A stretch of DNA of 64,000 nt from Comamonas sp. (GTDB taxonomy: Bacteria; Pseudomonadota; Gammaproteobacteria; Burkholderiales; Burkholderiaceae_C): NCBI GenBank assembly GCA_031277805.1, contig JAITLR010000001.1:1-64000 (forward strand), written 5' to 3'. The notes beneath the pieces were generated by a model. The model had not been told where the DNA came from, made no database searches, and was given only the letters and a program-made list of their open reading frames with translations. Shown here piece by piece: positions 53,238 to 62,546 of the stretch; position 1 is the first letter of the stretch, and each line of letters opens with the position of its first letter. The translations under genes and the position numbers were made by a program.

Positions 53238-54698
53238 CTAGATGCCCCCCATGCAGAGGTACTTCATCTCCATGTACTCATCAATCCCGTAGCTGGATCC
53301 TTCACGACCGAGTCCTGATTGCTTTACGCCACCAAACGGAGCCACTTCGTTGGAAATCATCCCGGTATTGATACCGACCATGCCATATTGCAGCGCTTGC
53401 GCTACTCGCCAAACACGGCGTATGTTTTGGCTGTAGAAGTAAGACGCGAGTCCGAACTCTGTGTCGTTGGCCATGTGAATGACTTCTTCATCACTGCTGA
53501 AGCGAAACAGGGGAGCAAGCGGCCCAAAGGTCTCTTCTTTGGCAACTAGCATTGCCGGCGTTACGTCAGCCAGTACCGTTGGTTGAAAAAACCTGTCCCC
53601 CAAGGCATGCTGCTTACCACCTGTCAGCACCCTGGCACCCTTGGACAACGCGTCGTCGATGTGTTGTTGCACCTTGCTGACTGCCTCGGCGCTGATGAGT
53701 GGCCCCTGGAGAACACCGGCATCCATTCCGTCGCCGACCTTCAGTTGCTCTACTGCCGCGACGAGCTTGTTGGCAAAGGCATCGTAGACGCGCTCATGCA
53801 CGTACAGTCGGTTTGCGCATACGCAAGTTTGACCCGCATTACGGTATTTGGACGCAATAGCTCCTTCGACGGCAGCATCCAGATCTGCATCATCGAAAAC
53901 AATAAAGGGGGCATTGCCACCGAGCTCCAGTGAGAGCTTTTTGATAGTGTTCGAAGACTGGCGCATCAGAATGCGGCCAACTTCGGTAGAGCCGGTGAAG
54001 CTCAGCTTGCGAACGGTGGGGTTGGCGGTGAGCTCCGACCCAATTTCGATTGAGCTCTGGGCATCGCCGGTGATTACGTTCAAGACACCCGCAGGGACTC
54101 CTGCGCGCTGCGCCAGTTCTGCCAAAGCAAGCGCCGACAGAGGCGTATCCTCAGCGGGTTTCAACACCATGGAGCATCCGGCTGCAAGTGCTGGAGCGGC
54201 CTTGCGCGTGATCATGGCCAATGGGAAATTCCATGGAGTGATGGCTGCACATACGCCGATCGGCTCTTTAACAACCAGCATGCGCTTGCTGTTATCGACA
54301 GGTGTGAGAACGTCCCCGGTCACACGTTTGGCTTCCTCCGCAAACCATTCAACAAAAGAGGCTGCGTAGGCCACCTCACCTCGAGCTTCCGCAAGCGGTT
54401 TGCCTTGCTCGGTGGTCATGAGCCGAGCCAGATCCGCGGCATGTACCACCATAAGTTCGAACCATTTGCGCAGTACGTTAGAGCGCTCACGGGCAGTTCG
54501 CTCGCTCCAAGCTTGTTGCGCCAGGCGTGCGAACTCAATGGCACGGCGTGTCTCGGCCACACCCATGCGCGGCACATTGGCTATGTGCGAACCTGTGGAG
54601 GGGTTGGTCACCGCAAAGGTTTTTTTGTCATCTGCATCGACCCAAGTGCCACCAATCAGGGCTTGTGTCCGCAACAGGCTCATATCGTCAAGATTCAT
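53238..54698 (-). CDS. gabD: NAD(P)-dependent succinate-semialdehyde dehydrogenase family
   Basis: A 486-residue aldehyde dehydrogenase of GabD type. It oxidises succinate semialdehyde (or a related 4/5-carbon semialdehyde) to the acid. Key features: ITPWNFPLAMITRKAAPALAAG, FTGSTEVGRILM, the Glu in LELGGNAPFIVF and the Cys in RNAGQTCVCANR. Length and C-terminal SGLGREGSSYGIDEYMEMKYL are typical of GabD. The start at 54698 has GGAG before it. It lies just after gabT, 19 bases away. Confidence 0.92.
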   Translation of the reverse strand: MNLDDMSLLRTQALIGGTWVDADDKKTFAVTNPSTGSHIANVPRMGVAETRRAIEFARLAQQAWSERTARERSNVLRKWFELMVVHAADLARLMTTEQGKPLAEARGEVAYAASFVEWFAEEAKRVTGDVLTPVDNSKRMLVVKEPIGVCAAITPWNFPLAMITRKAAPALAAGCSMVLKPAEDTPLSALALAELAQRAGVPAGVLNVITGDAQSSIEIGSELTANPTVRKLSFTGSTEVGRILMRQSSNTIKKLSLELGGNAPFIVFDDADLDAAVEGAIASKYRNAGQTCVCANRLYVHERVYDAFANKLVAAVEQLKVGDGMDAGVLQGPLISAEAVSKVQQHIDDALSKGARVLTGGKQHALGDRFFQPTVLADVTPAMLVAKEETFGPLAPLFRFSSDEEVIHMANDTEFGLASYFYSQNIRRVWRVAQALQYGMVGINTGMISNEVAPFGGVKQSGLGREGSSYGIDEYMEMKYLCMGGI

Positions 54699-54717
54699 AC
54701 AGCACTCCAGCAATGGA

Positions 54718-55980
54718 TCAGGCGCACAACACTTCAGTCAGGATGTCCAAGCCTTCGCCCATAACCTCATCGCTGATGGTGAGCGGGAACAGGAACCGGA
54801 TAACGTTGCCATAGGTACCGCAAGTGAGCAGCAGCAGGCCACGCTCCAATGCGCGCGCTTGCACTTGGCGCGTGAACTCCGTATCTGGTGTGCCATCCGC
54901 CTTACAAAACTCGACAGCGATCATTGCTCCCAGGCCACGTACTTGCGTAATTTGCGGCACCTTGACCTTGAGTGCCTCCAGGTGCTGGACCAGGCGTTGG
55001 CCAAGCTCAATCCCTCGTTGGATCAAATTCTCAGAATCCAGAACCTGCAACACGGCCAAAGCCGACGCGAGTGCCAGAGGATTTCCTGCATAGGTGCCGC
55101 CCAGCCCGCCAGGGGCCGGAGCATCCATCACATTGGCTCGCCCAACAACGCCCGACAGAGGCATACCACCCGCAAGGCTCTTTGCCATGGTGATCAGATC
55201 CGGGGCCACCTTGTAGTGCTCCATTGCGAAAAGTTTTCCGGTACGACCAAAGCCCGTCTGAACCTCATCTGCAATCAGCAAAATACCGTGTTCGTCACAA
55301 ATAGCACGCAGCGCTTCCACGAACTCGGCCGGTGCGACGTTGAAGCCCCCCTCGCCTTGCACCGGCTCAAAAATAATGGCCGCTACACGCAGGGGGTCGA
55401 TATCGCACTTGAAGAGCTGCGTCAATGCTTTGAGTGAATCTGCGACCGAGACACCATGCAGCTCGCAAGGGAAGGGAGCATGGAATACTTCACCCGGGAA
55501 AGGTCCGAAGCCGATCTTGTACGGTACGACCTTGCCAGTAAGGGCCATACCCATCATCGTGCGGCCATGGAAGCCGCCGGAAAAAGCGATGACTCCGGGG
55601 CGACCAGTCGCAGCACGTGCAATCTTCACCGCGTTTTCCACGGCTTCAGCACCCGTGGTGAAGAACGCCGTTTTTTTCTCCCATGACCCTGGAGCGCGTT
55701 CATTGAGGGCTTCTGCTAGCTCCACATAGCTTGCATACGGAACGATTTGGTAAGCAGTATGGGTAAAGTGCGCCAATTGCTGTTGCATGGCTTCGATCAG
55801 CTTGGGGTGGCGATGCCCTGTGTTGAGCACAGCAATGCCCGCTGCAAAATCAATATAGCGCTTGCCTTCGACATCCCAAATTTCTGCATTGTCCGCACGG
55901 GCAGCATAGAAGTTGCACATGACGCCAACCCCGCGAGGGGTGGCTTGCTGGCGACGTTGATTCAGGGTGTTGTTGCTCAT
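54718..55980 (-). CDS. gabT: 4-aminobutyrate aminotransferase family (GabT)
   Basis: A 420-residue PLP-dependent class III aminotransferase. It takes the amino group from 4-aminobutyrate (or a related omega-amino acid) to 2-oxoglutarate. The conserved pieces are FTTGAEAVENAVKIARAATG, GGFHGRTMMGMALTG, the ADEVQTGFGRTGKLFA motif and the catalytic lysine in TMAKSLAGG. Two adjacent ATG codons (55983, 55980) make the exact start uncertain; no strong ribosome-binding site is seen. It lies between the M20 amidohydrolase and gabD. Confidence 0.92.
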   Translation of the reverse strand: MSNNTLNQRRQQATPRGVGVMCNFYAARADNAEIWDVEGKRYIDFAAGIAVLNTGHRHPKLIEAMQQQLAHFTHTAYQIVPYASYVELAEALNERAPGSWEKKTAFFTTGAEAVENAVKIARAATGRPGVIAFSGGFHGRTMMGMALTGKVVPYKIGFGPFPGEVFHAPFPCELHGVSVADSLKALTQLFKCDIDPLRVAAIIFEPVQGEGGFNVAPAEFVEALRAICDEHGILLIADEVQTGFGRTGKLFAMEHYKVAPDLITMAKSLAGGMPLSGVVGRANVMDAPAPGGLGGTYAGNPLALASALAVLQVLDSENLIQRGIELGQRLVQHLEALKVKVPQITQVRGLGAMIAVEFCKADGTPDTEFTRQVQARALERGLLLLTCGTYGNVIRFLFPLTISDEVMGEGLDILTEVLCA

Positions 55981-56092
55981 CATGATGATTTCTGGGGTGA
56001 ACCTATCCATGCCAAGACAGAGCCTTGCTCAGTCAGCACAGATAGAAGAGATAAAAAGATGGGAATGGGCTTGAAAGCCCGGGTGGCAGCCG

Positions 56093-57283
56093 TTAGGTCA
56101 AAAAGCGCTCAGCCAACAGACTCCAGTAAGCTGCGCCAATCAGCAGGTTCTGATCGTTAAAGTCATATTGGGGGTGATGAACCGGGTGACAGTGCTCGCT
56201 GAATAGCCCATTGCCGAGCCGGAAGTAACAACCAGGCCGCTTTTGCAGCATGAAAGCAAAATCTTCACCCGGAGTCACGAGCCCGAAGTTAGGATCCACG
56301 CGCTCTGCGCCTACTAGCTCGCGCGCAACATCAACGGCAACGTCGACCTCAGCATCGGTATTCACCAATACTGGATAACCCGTTTGATACGTTATTTCCG
56401 CTTTCGCACCGTAACTTTGCGCCTGACCATGTACGGTGGCCTCAATTCGGTCGCGCAATTGCTCACGGACTTTTGAGTCGAAGCAACGCACGCTCAGCTC
56501 AATATGCGCATCATTGGGAATGACGCCGTAAAAGCCCCCGGACTGTAAAGAACACACGGAAAGCACGGCAGTCTGTGTGGGGTCAACATTGCGCGAAACA
56601 ATCGTCTGCAAGGCCATTACGATACTTGCGCTGACCACCGAAGGATCCACTGTGAGATGGGGCCTCGCCACATGGCCACCTTTGCCAATCACCCGAATGC
56701 TCACCTTATCAGTGGCTGGCTGAAATGGGCCTTTGCGCATCATGAAGGTGCCCACTTCGGCGCCAGGATGGTTGTGCATGCCAAACACGGCATCACATGG
56801 AAAGCGCTCAAAAAGACCGTCGGCGATCATACGTTGCGCACCACTATCGTGGCCACGCTCTTCCGCAGGCTGGAAGTACAGGTGCACAGTGCCCGAGAAA
56901 TTACGGGTACGCGCCAAATATTTTGCAGCCCCCAGCAGCATGGATGTATGCCCATCGTGCCCGCAGGCATGCATCTTGCCGTCAATTTTGCTGGCATAAG
57001 ACAGACCCGTCTGCTCCTGCATGGACAGAGCATCCATATCCGCGCGCAGTCCGATACGCTTCGTGCCCGAGCCTGCTTTCAGGGTCCCCACTACTCCCGT
57101 GGTGCCAACCCCCGTGGTGACTTCAAATCCCCATTCATTGAGCTTGTCAGCAACCAGTTTTGCCGTTGTCACTTCCTCAAAAGCGATCTCGGGATGGCTA
57201 TGTATCTGATGGCGCAGTGCTGTTATCTCCGCCATGTCCATGGCGAGTTCGTTCAACTTTGGGTGCATGAGATTGGCGCTCAT
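56093..57283 (-). CDS. M20-family amidohydrolase (hippurate hydrolase type)
   Basis: A 396-residue metal-dependent amidohydrolase. The metal ligands are clear: HACGHDGHTSMLLG, the catalytic Glu pair in FQPAEERGHDSG, MHNHPG and the final HCHPVHHPQYDF. Members remove acyl groups from N-acyl amino acids and related amides. Beside gabT/gabD it may release an omega-amino acid from an amide. It lies between the Bug protein and gabT on the same strand. Confidence 0.9.
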   Translation of the reverse strand: MSANLMHPKLNELAMDMAEITALRHQIHSHPEIAFEEVTTAKLVADKLNEWGFEVTTGVGTTGVVGTLKAGSGTKRIGLRADMDALSMQEQTGLSYASKIDGKMHACGHDGHTSMLLGAAKYLARTRNFSGTVHLYFQPAEERGHDSGAQRMIADGLFERFPCDAVFGMHNHPGAEVGTFMMRKGPFQPATDKVSIRVIGKGGHVARPHLTVDPSVVSASIVMALQTIVSRNVDPTQTAVLSVCSLQSGGFYGVIPNDAHIELSVRCFDSKVREQLRDRIEATVHGQAQSYGAKAEITYQTGYPVLVNTDAEVDVAVDVARELVGAERVDPNFGLVTPGEDFAFMLQKRPGCYFRLGNGLFSEHCHPVHHPQYDFNDQNLLIGAAYWSLLAERFLT

Positions 57284-57290
57284 TTTTCAA

Positions 57291-58271
57291 TCAATCCAGC
57301 TTGATGCCAAGTTGCTTAACGGCAGTGGTCCACTTCTGATGCTCACTGCTCAAGAATGATTGATAGTCTTTGGAAGATCCCGGCATCACATCGTTGCCAG
57401 TCTTCGCTAACGTGCTTTGAACCTCTCTATTGGCCAACACTTTTTGCAAGGCCACATTGATTTTCTGGACTACAGCAGCAGGCGTGCCTTTGGGTGCGGA
57501 GAGTCCATACCAAGCCGTTACATCAAACCCCGAGTAACCGGCTTCTTCAGCCGTTGGCACCTGCGGCAGGAACTTGAGGCGAGTGGTACTGGAGACGGCG
57601 AGCGCACGCATTTTTCCGGCCTGCACCATGGGCACCGAAGAACTGGCGACATCGAATGCCACGTCGACATCCCCGGCAAGAATGGCGGTAAGCATCGGCG
57701 CTGTGCCCTTGTACGGCACATGCGTCATTTTCACGCCAGCCCGGGCGTTCAACATTTCCATGGCGATTTGCGGACTGACGCCTGACCCTGTCGAGCCATA
57801 GTTGATATCCCCTGGCTTGGCCTTGGCTGCTGACATCAACTGCTTGATGTCATGGTATGGAGAGTCCTGCCGTACCACCAGCAAAAGGGGTGAGCTCACC
57901 ACGCCACCAATAGATGAAAAATCTGTTGCCAGATTCACCTTCATGGACGGATACAGAAGCCCTGGGCTGTACACCAGTGAAGTGCCACCAAACAGCAGCG
58001 TGTAACCGTCTGCTGGTGCTTTGGAGACGAACTGCGCTGCGATGTTGGTTCCTGCGCCTGGCTTGTTGACCACGATTACGGGTTGCCCAAGCTCCTTCCC
58101 CAAACCATCTCCAACAACACGCGCGGCATTGTCGGCAGAACCACCCGGTGGAAAGCCGACAACGATCTGAATAGGTTGGCTGGGGAAAGCGGTTTGCGCA
58201 TAGGCCAACTTGATAGTGCTGGACAGCACTACGACCGCACCGAGCACAGAAAGGAACGTAGCTTTTTTCAC
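57291..58271 (-). CDS. Bug-family (TctC) periplasmic binding protein
   Basis: A 326-residue binding protein. The mature protein begins after a signal peptide ending AYAQTAFPS. The Bug fingerprint FPSQPIQIVVGFPPGGSADN and NKPGAGTNIAAQFVSKAP is present. Start taken as GTG at 58271 with GGAG eight bases upstream; the frame to 58376 has no better site. It sits seven bases upstream of the M20 gene's ATG, so it is the first gene of this operon, and it probably brings in the amide or amino acid that the next genes degrade. Confidence 0.88.
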   Translation of the reverse strand: MKKATFLSVLGAVVVLSSTIKLAYAQTAFPSQPIQIVVGFPPGGSADNAARVVGDGLGKELGQPVIVVNKPGAGTNIAAQFVSKAPADGYTLLFGGTSLVYSPGLLYPSMKVNLATDFSSIGGVVSSPLLLVVRQDSPYHDIKQLMSAAKAKPGDINYGSTGSGVSPQIAMEMLNARAGVKMTHVPYKGTAPMLTAILAGDVDVAFDVASSSVPMVQAGKMRALAVSSTTRLKFLPQVPTAEEAGYSGFDVTAWYGLSAPKGTPAAVVQKINVALQKVLANREVQSTLAKTGNDVMPGSSKDYQSFLSSEHQKWTTAVKQLGIKLD

Positions 58272-58389
58272 TGAAGAGTCTCCGGTATTGAGTCTTTCCA
58301 GCGCGCTTGAGTTTGGTTGGGATCGCGGGTTCTGGAAATTGAAATTCAGTGTATGGTTGCTCTTTAAATTCATCAAATCGATACAAGTA

Positions 58390-59325
58390 ATGACTCGAAT
58401 CGATCATTTCAATTTACGTTCATTCGACTTGAATTTAATGCTGGCCTTCGATGCCCTCATGCAGGAGCGCAGCGTAACCCGCGCGGCTGCATGCCTGCAC
58501 ATCAGGCAGCCAGCCATGAGTCATGCCCTATCTACGTTGCGTCTCCTGCTCGAAGATGAGCTGTTCATTCGCGTCGGCTATCAGATGGAGCCCACATTGA
58601 AGGCGCGAGAACTACATGGACCGATACGAGAGCTCTTGTCTGCTTCTCAGAAGTTGCTGCTGTCCAGGTCCAACTTCGATCCTGCGACCGACGAGCGGAC
58701 TTTCAAGATTGGGTTGTCCATTCAGTCCGAATCGCAACTGGTTTCAGAACTCTTTGCGGATATCGCGATATCCGCTCCCGGTGTGAAGTTGCTCCTGAGT
58801 CCGACCAGTAAAGAGCAGGTCTATGACGCACTCGATGGGGAACGGATTGATCTCGCCATTGGCTATCTTCCTGGAGGCAGTGGATGGCACCACCGCACGC
58901 AGCTCTTCGATCTAGGAGCGGTTTGCTGTTTTCATCCCGCACTATTACCGTTTAAATCCCCCATCCAATTGGATCAATACCAAGCATCTCGCCATGCAAT
59001 GATTTCGGCCAAAGAAAGCCTTTATGGCTATATGGAGGAAGCCATTCATGATGCGGGTGTCGCCATCACTCCCGTGCTTGCTGCTCCCAGCTTCCTCACG
59101 CTCTTTGCAACAGTCACGCGAGCTCCGCTGCTTACAACTGTTCCGTCCATTGTGGCGAGACGCTATGCGCCTATGTTTGGGCTAGAAACCAGCCCACTGC
59201 CTTTCGCATTTCCATCCTTTCCTGTAGAGCTGATATGGCATGCCCGTAGTCAGGAGGATGGTGCATCTCAGTGGCTAAGAGATCGCGTCCAAGCATGCGT
59301 TAAAGCAATGACTGCTGTGCCGTAG
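58390..59325 (+). CDS. LysR-family regulator divergent from the gab/M20 operon
   Basis: A 311-residue LysR protein of NodD-like branch: MTRIDHFNLRSFDLNLMLAF, then the winged helix QERSVTRAAACLHIRQPAMSH and the LEDELFIRVGYQMEPT linker. The effector domain starts TFKIGLSIQSESQLV. No Shine-Dalgarno lies before the ATG. The divergent region has an ATCGAT repeat on both sides of the start. It should control the Bug-M20-gabT-gabD operon. Confidence 0.86.
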   Translation: MTRIDHFNLRSFDLNLMLAFDALMQERSVTRAAACLHIRQPAMSHALSTLRLLLEDELFIRVGYQMEPTLKARELHGPIRELLSASQKLLLSRSNFDPATDERTFKIGLSIQSESQLVSELFADIAISAPGVKLLLSPTSKEQVYDALDGERIDLAIGYLPGGSGWHHRTQLFDLGAVCCFHPALLPFKSPIQLDQYQASRHAMISAKESLYGYMEEAIHDAGVAITPVLAAPSFLTLFATVTRAPLLTTVPSIVARRYAPMFGLETSPLPFAFPSFPVELIWHARSQEDGASQWLRDRVQACVKAMTAVP

Positions 59326-60035
59326 ATATCAACGAAATGAACTTGGACAAGTGTGGATCCTGCACTCAGGGTTCTGCTCAGCCCTCCTGCCCCAATAACT
59401 CAATCTCTCGAACGAATCTTGGCTATGCCTGAGTAGATCAACGCTTGGAGTTGTATGCCTGAGTTTCTCAACCCTGCGCTGAATGTTGGTGGGCATAGCC
59501 CAGCCTCCCAGAAGCCCAGGCTAGACCTTCAAGAGTGGCTGAACGTATGGAGCCGCACTACCCGCAAGCCTTTCACGTCACGGTGCTTGCTTCGCCGCCG
59601 TTGCAGGTATCTCAACGCTTTCCCCCAGAACCTGCTTATCCCCGCAGTCCTGGCGCATAGGCGTCGACCGCGGCGGTACTTGGCAGTTCGCTGGCCACGA
59701 AAATGACCAGTTTGCCCAAAGCCCGGATTGTCGTTCGGCGCAAGGAGCAAGTTATCCAGCTGCTGCTTCAAGCGAGTCTTGCAATGGCAAGATCACTCAG
59801 CACTCCGGCGGCGTGAAGCGCGGCGGGACTGTTTTCAGCTCGTACTAATTAATATAGGAAAAGTCGAGAAAAACGTTACGTCCCTTTCGCATCTTGCTGG
59901 GCCAGCCAACCGACACAAGCGGGCTTGTCGAGCTGCTTGAGCAAAATACTTCCAACACCCTCCGGGTTGAAATCTGAAAAGATCTGAATGTAGACTGATT
60001 ACAAAAAGTATCAGATTTATTGGGGAGGCATAAGA
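59326..60035. other. Long intergenic region, 710 bp, no intact gene
   Basis: This gap contains several short open frames with no ribosome-binding site and mixed codon use, in particular 59455-59706 and 59529-59771. It may be decayed DNA, since its base composition is similar to coding sequence (59460-59830), but I cannot match it to a family. The last 30 bases have GGGGAGG, the ribosome-binding site of the next gene. Confidence 0.4.
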
Positions 60036-62141
60036 ATGGCTCACAAGTCCTCAGGTTCTGAGCCACGCTCGGGCTTTCCCGACCTGCGATTATTTCTCAC
60101 ACAGCGGCTTGCAGCCTTGGCCAGTGCCGACTCTATGCGGGCGATCCGCGAAGGGCTGCTGTGGCTCGTGCCGTGCCTTTTGGTCTCGGCCACCTTCCTT
60201 GTTCTGTCGGCTTTGGCCCAAATGGTGGGGTTGCCCGTTGGTGTAGTGCAGGTTCTAGCAGGCTTGCATGCGGAGATCAGCAGCATTCTGCCTCTGCTGG
60301 TCGCCGCATCAATCGGCTACATGCTGGCGATCCGCCATCGTTTGCCTCGTCTGCCAGTGGCCTTTCTGTGCCTTGTCTACGTCAAGCTCGCAGCCTTTTT
60401 ACTCCACGACCACCCGAATGCGGCAGCGACCTTGGTGTTATTCATCGCCATCACATCGCCGTTGGTGAATGTGCCGATCATGGCGCGACTGTACAACCGA
60501 CGCTGGACCCGCCTTGCCCACGGCGATTTTGTAGGGACGAACGTGCAGGAGGCGATGAACCTACTTATCCCCGGTTTTGTCACGGCCATGCTTCTCACGC
60601 TTGCGCTGTTAGGGCTAGGACAGGTGCCTGCGCTGACTGAAGCCCAGCTACCTTTAGCTTTGGCAGCCCCTGAAGCCCCGTACCGCAGTGGCATGCTTCT
60701 TACGGTCCTCAACTCGACGCTCTGGTTCTTCGGCATCCATGGTTATTACGCGCTACAACCCGTGATTCAGATTCTGGACCAGGCTGTGCTGTCGAATGCC
60801 CTGGATCTAGCGGCTGGCTTGGCACCGCGTTATGCACTCAATAGCGGATTGTTGGGCTCCTTCGTCTTCATCGGAGGCTCCGGCGCCTCCTTGTCGTTGG
60901 CCCTGGCCACGTTGCTGTTCTGCAAGGGAAAAGGTCTGCGTTTGCTGGCACTGGCCAGCCTGCCCATCTCGATGCTCAACGTAAGCGAAATACTGCTGTT
61001 CGGCTTACCGATCATCCTCAATCTGCGTCTGCTCATTCCCTTTCTGGCCGTGCCTACGCTCAATCTGGTGCTGGCAGTGGCTGCTGTGCAAGCAGGCTTG
61101 GTATCGGCGGCAACGGTCGCCATGCCATTCAATGCTCCGGTGTTACTCAATGCTTATGTCAGCACAGGCGGAGATATGGCTGCCGTCGTACTTCAGGTGC
61201 TGCTGGTTGGTCTGGGCACACTGATATACGCCCCTTACATCCGAGCAATCGACCGAGCTGGGCGACAGGAAAATGCGATTCATCTGCGGGCATTGGAAAC
61301 CACTTTCACGCGCCTGCCCGAAGAGGCTAGTTTGTTCTCCCATGATTTGGTCGAACAGGCCTATCGCACACAGGCCTTGCGCGAACGGACTCTGGCACAC
61401 ATCCGGCAGATCAGCGAATACACCTTTTATCTGGAATTTCAGCCACAGGTGTCGCAGATTAGCGGCCTATGTATCGGATGCGAAGCATTACTCCGTGCAC
61501 GTGACCGCAAGGGACAAACACAGTCTCCGGGCAGCTTTCTGCGCTGGCTCAGCGAAGCGGGCTTGATGCGAGAAGTGGACTTATGGGTAGCAAGCAGCGC
61601 TGTTCGCCAAAGCGAGGCCTGGAAGACTCAAGGCTTCGCACTGCCTATCAGCATCAATGTCACTGGAGGAACACTGACCTCATCAGATTACTGCGAGCGC
61701 TTGGTGCGGATTCTCGCCAAAGCACGGGGCCAGGTCGGCGTGGAGATCACTGAAGAGGAAATGGTGGGTGATGTCCCTGCCATACGCCAAGCCATAGAGC
61801 GCATACATGCGATTGGGGCCAAGGTAGCTATCGACGACTTCGGCACAGGTTACTCGTCCATGAGTTACCTGCACCAGTTTGATGTGGATGCCATCAAGAT
61901 CGATCGGAGCTTTGTCGTGGCACGCGAACATGCCAAAGGTGCACTGGTCATGGATGGCCTTCTACGTTTTTGCGAGGCTTTGCAGTTGGCCATAGTCGTT
62001 GAAGGTGTAGAGACGCAAGCGCAGTATGCTGCTTTGCAGGCATCCTCCGAGCTCACGATACAAGGCTGGTACTTTTGTCGCTCCATATCTGGCGAGCAAA
62101 TTCCTGAATTTGTCCGTATGCAGGGTTTGGTCACCAAGTAG
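60036..62141 (+). CDS. PTS EIIC-like membrane domain fused to a c-di-GMP phosphodiesterase EAL domain
   Basis: A 701-residue fusion. Residues 1-410 form a lactose/cellobiose-type EIIC with about ten helices, ending with the family's GGSGASLSLALATLL and NVSEILLFGLPIILN motifs. Residues about 445-700 are an EAL domain: CEALLRARDRK, INVTGG (Asn), VEITEEE (Glu-x-Thr-Glu), IDDFGTGYSSMSYL, IKIDRSF, VVEGVET and IQGWYF. All the usual metal and catalytic positions are present, so it should degrade c-di-GMP. It probably senses a sugar and signals to c-di-GMP rather than carrying sugar, because no EIIA/EIIB genes are near. The start has GGGGAGG. Confidence 0.88.
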   Translation: MAHKSSGSEPRSGFPDLRLFLTQRLAALASADSMRAIREGLLWLVPCLLVSATFLVLSALAQMVGLPVGVVQVLAGLHAEISSILPLLVAASIGYMLAIRHRLPRLPVAFLCLVYVKLAAFLLHDHPNAAATLVLFIAITSPLVNVPIMARLYNRRWTRLAHGDFVGTNVQEAMNLLIPGFVTAMLLTLALLGLGQVPALTEAQLPLALAAPEAPYRSGMLLTVLNSTLWFFGIHGYYALQPVIQILDQAVLSNALDLAAGLAPRYALNSGLLGSFVFIGGSGASLSLALATLLFCKGKGLRLLALASLPISMLNVSEILLFGLPIILNLRLLIPFLAVPTLNLVLAVAAVQAGLVSAATVAMPFNAPVLLNAYVSTGGDMAAVVLQVLLVGLGTLIYAPYIRAIDRAGRQENAIHLRALETTFTRLPEEASLFSHDLVEQAYRTQALRERTLAHIRQISEYTFYLEFQPQVSQISGLCIGCEALLRARDRKGQTQSPGSFLRWLSEAGLMREVDLWVASSAVRQSEAWKTQGFALPISINVTGGTLTSSDYCERLVRILAKARGQVGVEITEEEMVGDVPAIRQAIERIHAIGAKVAIDDFGTGYSSMSYLHQFDVDAIKIDRSFVVAREHAKGALVMDGLLRFCEALQLAIVVEGVETQAQYAALQASSELTIQGWYFCRSISGEQIPEFVRMQGLVTK

Positions 62142-62182
62142 AAACAAGCCATATGAGGGTTGCATCATCACGTTGGGGGCGC

Positions 62183-62338
62183 ATGAAGCGCAAATACTTC
62201 ATGCTGATGGTCGAGTGCCTACTGCTAGGTGTTGCCAGTGGAGGCTTATGGCCAAGACCCGCCGTTCACGGCTACCTACCGGACGACAGCTTCCTGGCCG
62301 GTAGGCGACTGTCTCAGAGCGACTGTGGAATCAAGTGA
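62183..62338 (+). CDS. Possible small secreted protein
   Basis: A 51-residue frame, MKRKYFMLMVECLLLGVASG then GGLWPRPAVHGYLPDD, has the look of a signal peptide and begins after GGGGGC. It lies 41 bases after the EIIC-EAL gene. Part of it overlaps a hairpin CCTACCGG/CCGGTAGG (62275-62305). It could equally be chance. Confidence 0.3.
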   Translation: MKRKYFMLMVECLLLGVASGGLWPRPAVHGYLPDDSFLAGRRLSQSDCGIK

Positions 62339-62372
62339 GCGGGCTCTCGATCTGCGGCCTCCAACGCTGCCG

Positions 62373-62530
62373 CTACTCACTGACGACGACTCCGATCATG
62401 ACCAGCCCAACGCCAGCGCTGGTGCGTTCACCAGCTAGGCCTCTGAACGCAGCCCCGCCAGATGAACTCGCTGGCATAGAAGAGCGCAACCTTTGTCGGA
62501 TTCAGCAACTGGACTATCCCTAGGCATGTG
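62373..62530 (-). pseudogene. C-terminal relic of a DMT/EamA-type transporter
   Basis: On the minus strand GIVQLLNPTKVALFYASEFIW and, after a frame change, LAGERTSAGVGLVMIGVVVSE end at a stop (62373). This resembles the last helix pair of EamA-type permeases. The rest of the gene is missing, and the frame shifts near 62435. The match is from pattern only. Confidence 0.35.
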
Positions 62531-62546
62531 TTGAACCGCTCGTACC

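Noticed and set aside
54400..55437. A 345-codon frame across gabD and gabT on the opposite strand
   Set aside because: It spans two real genes and their gap; no start signal and no recognisable protein pattern.
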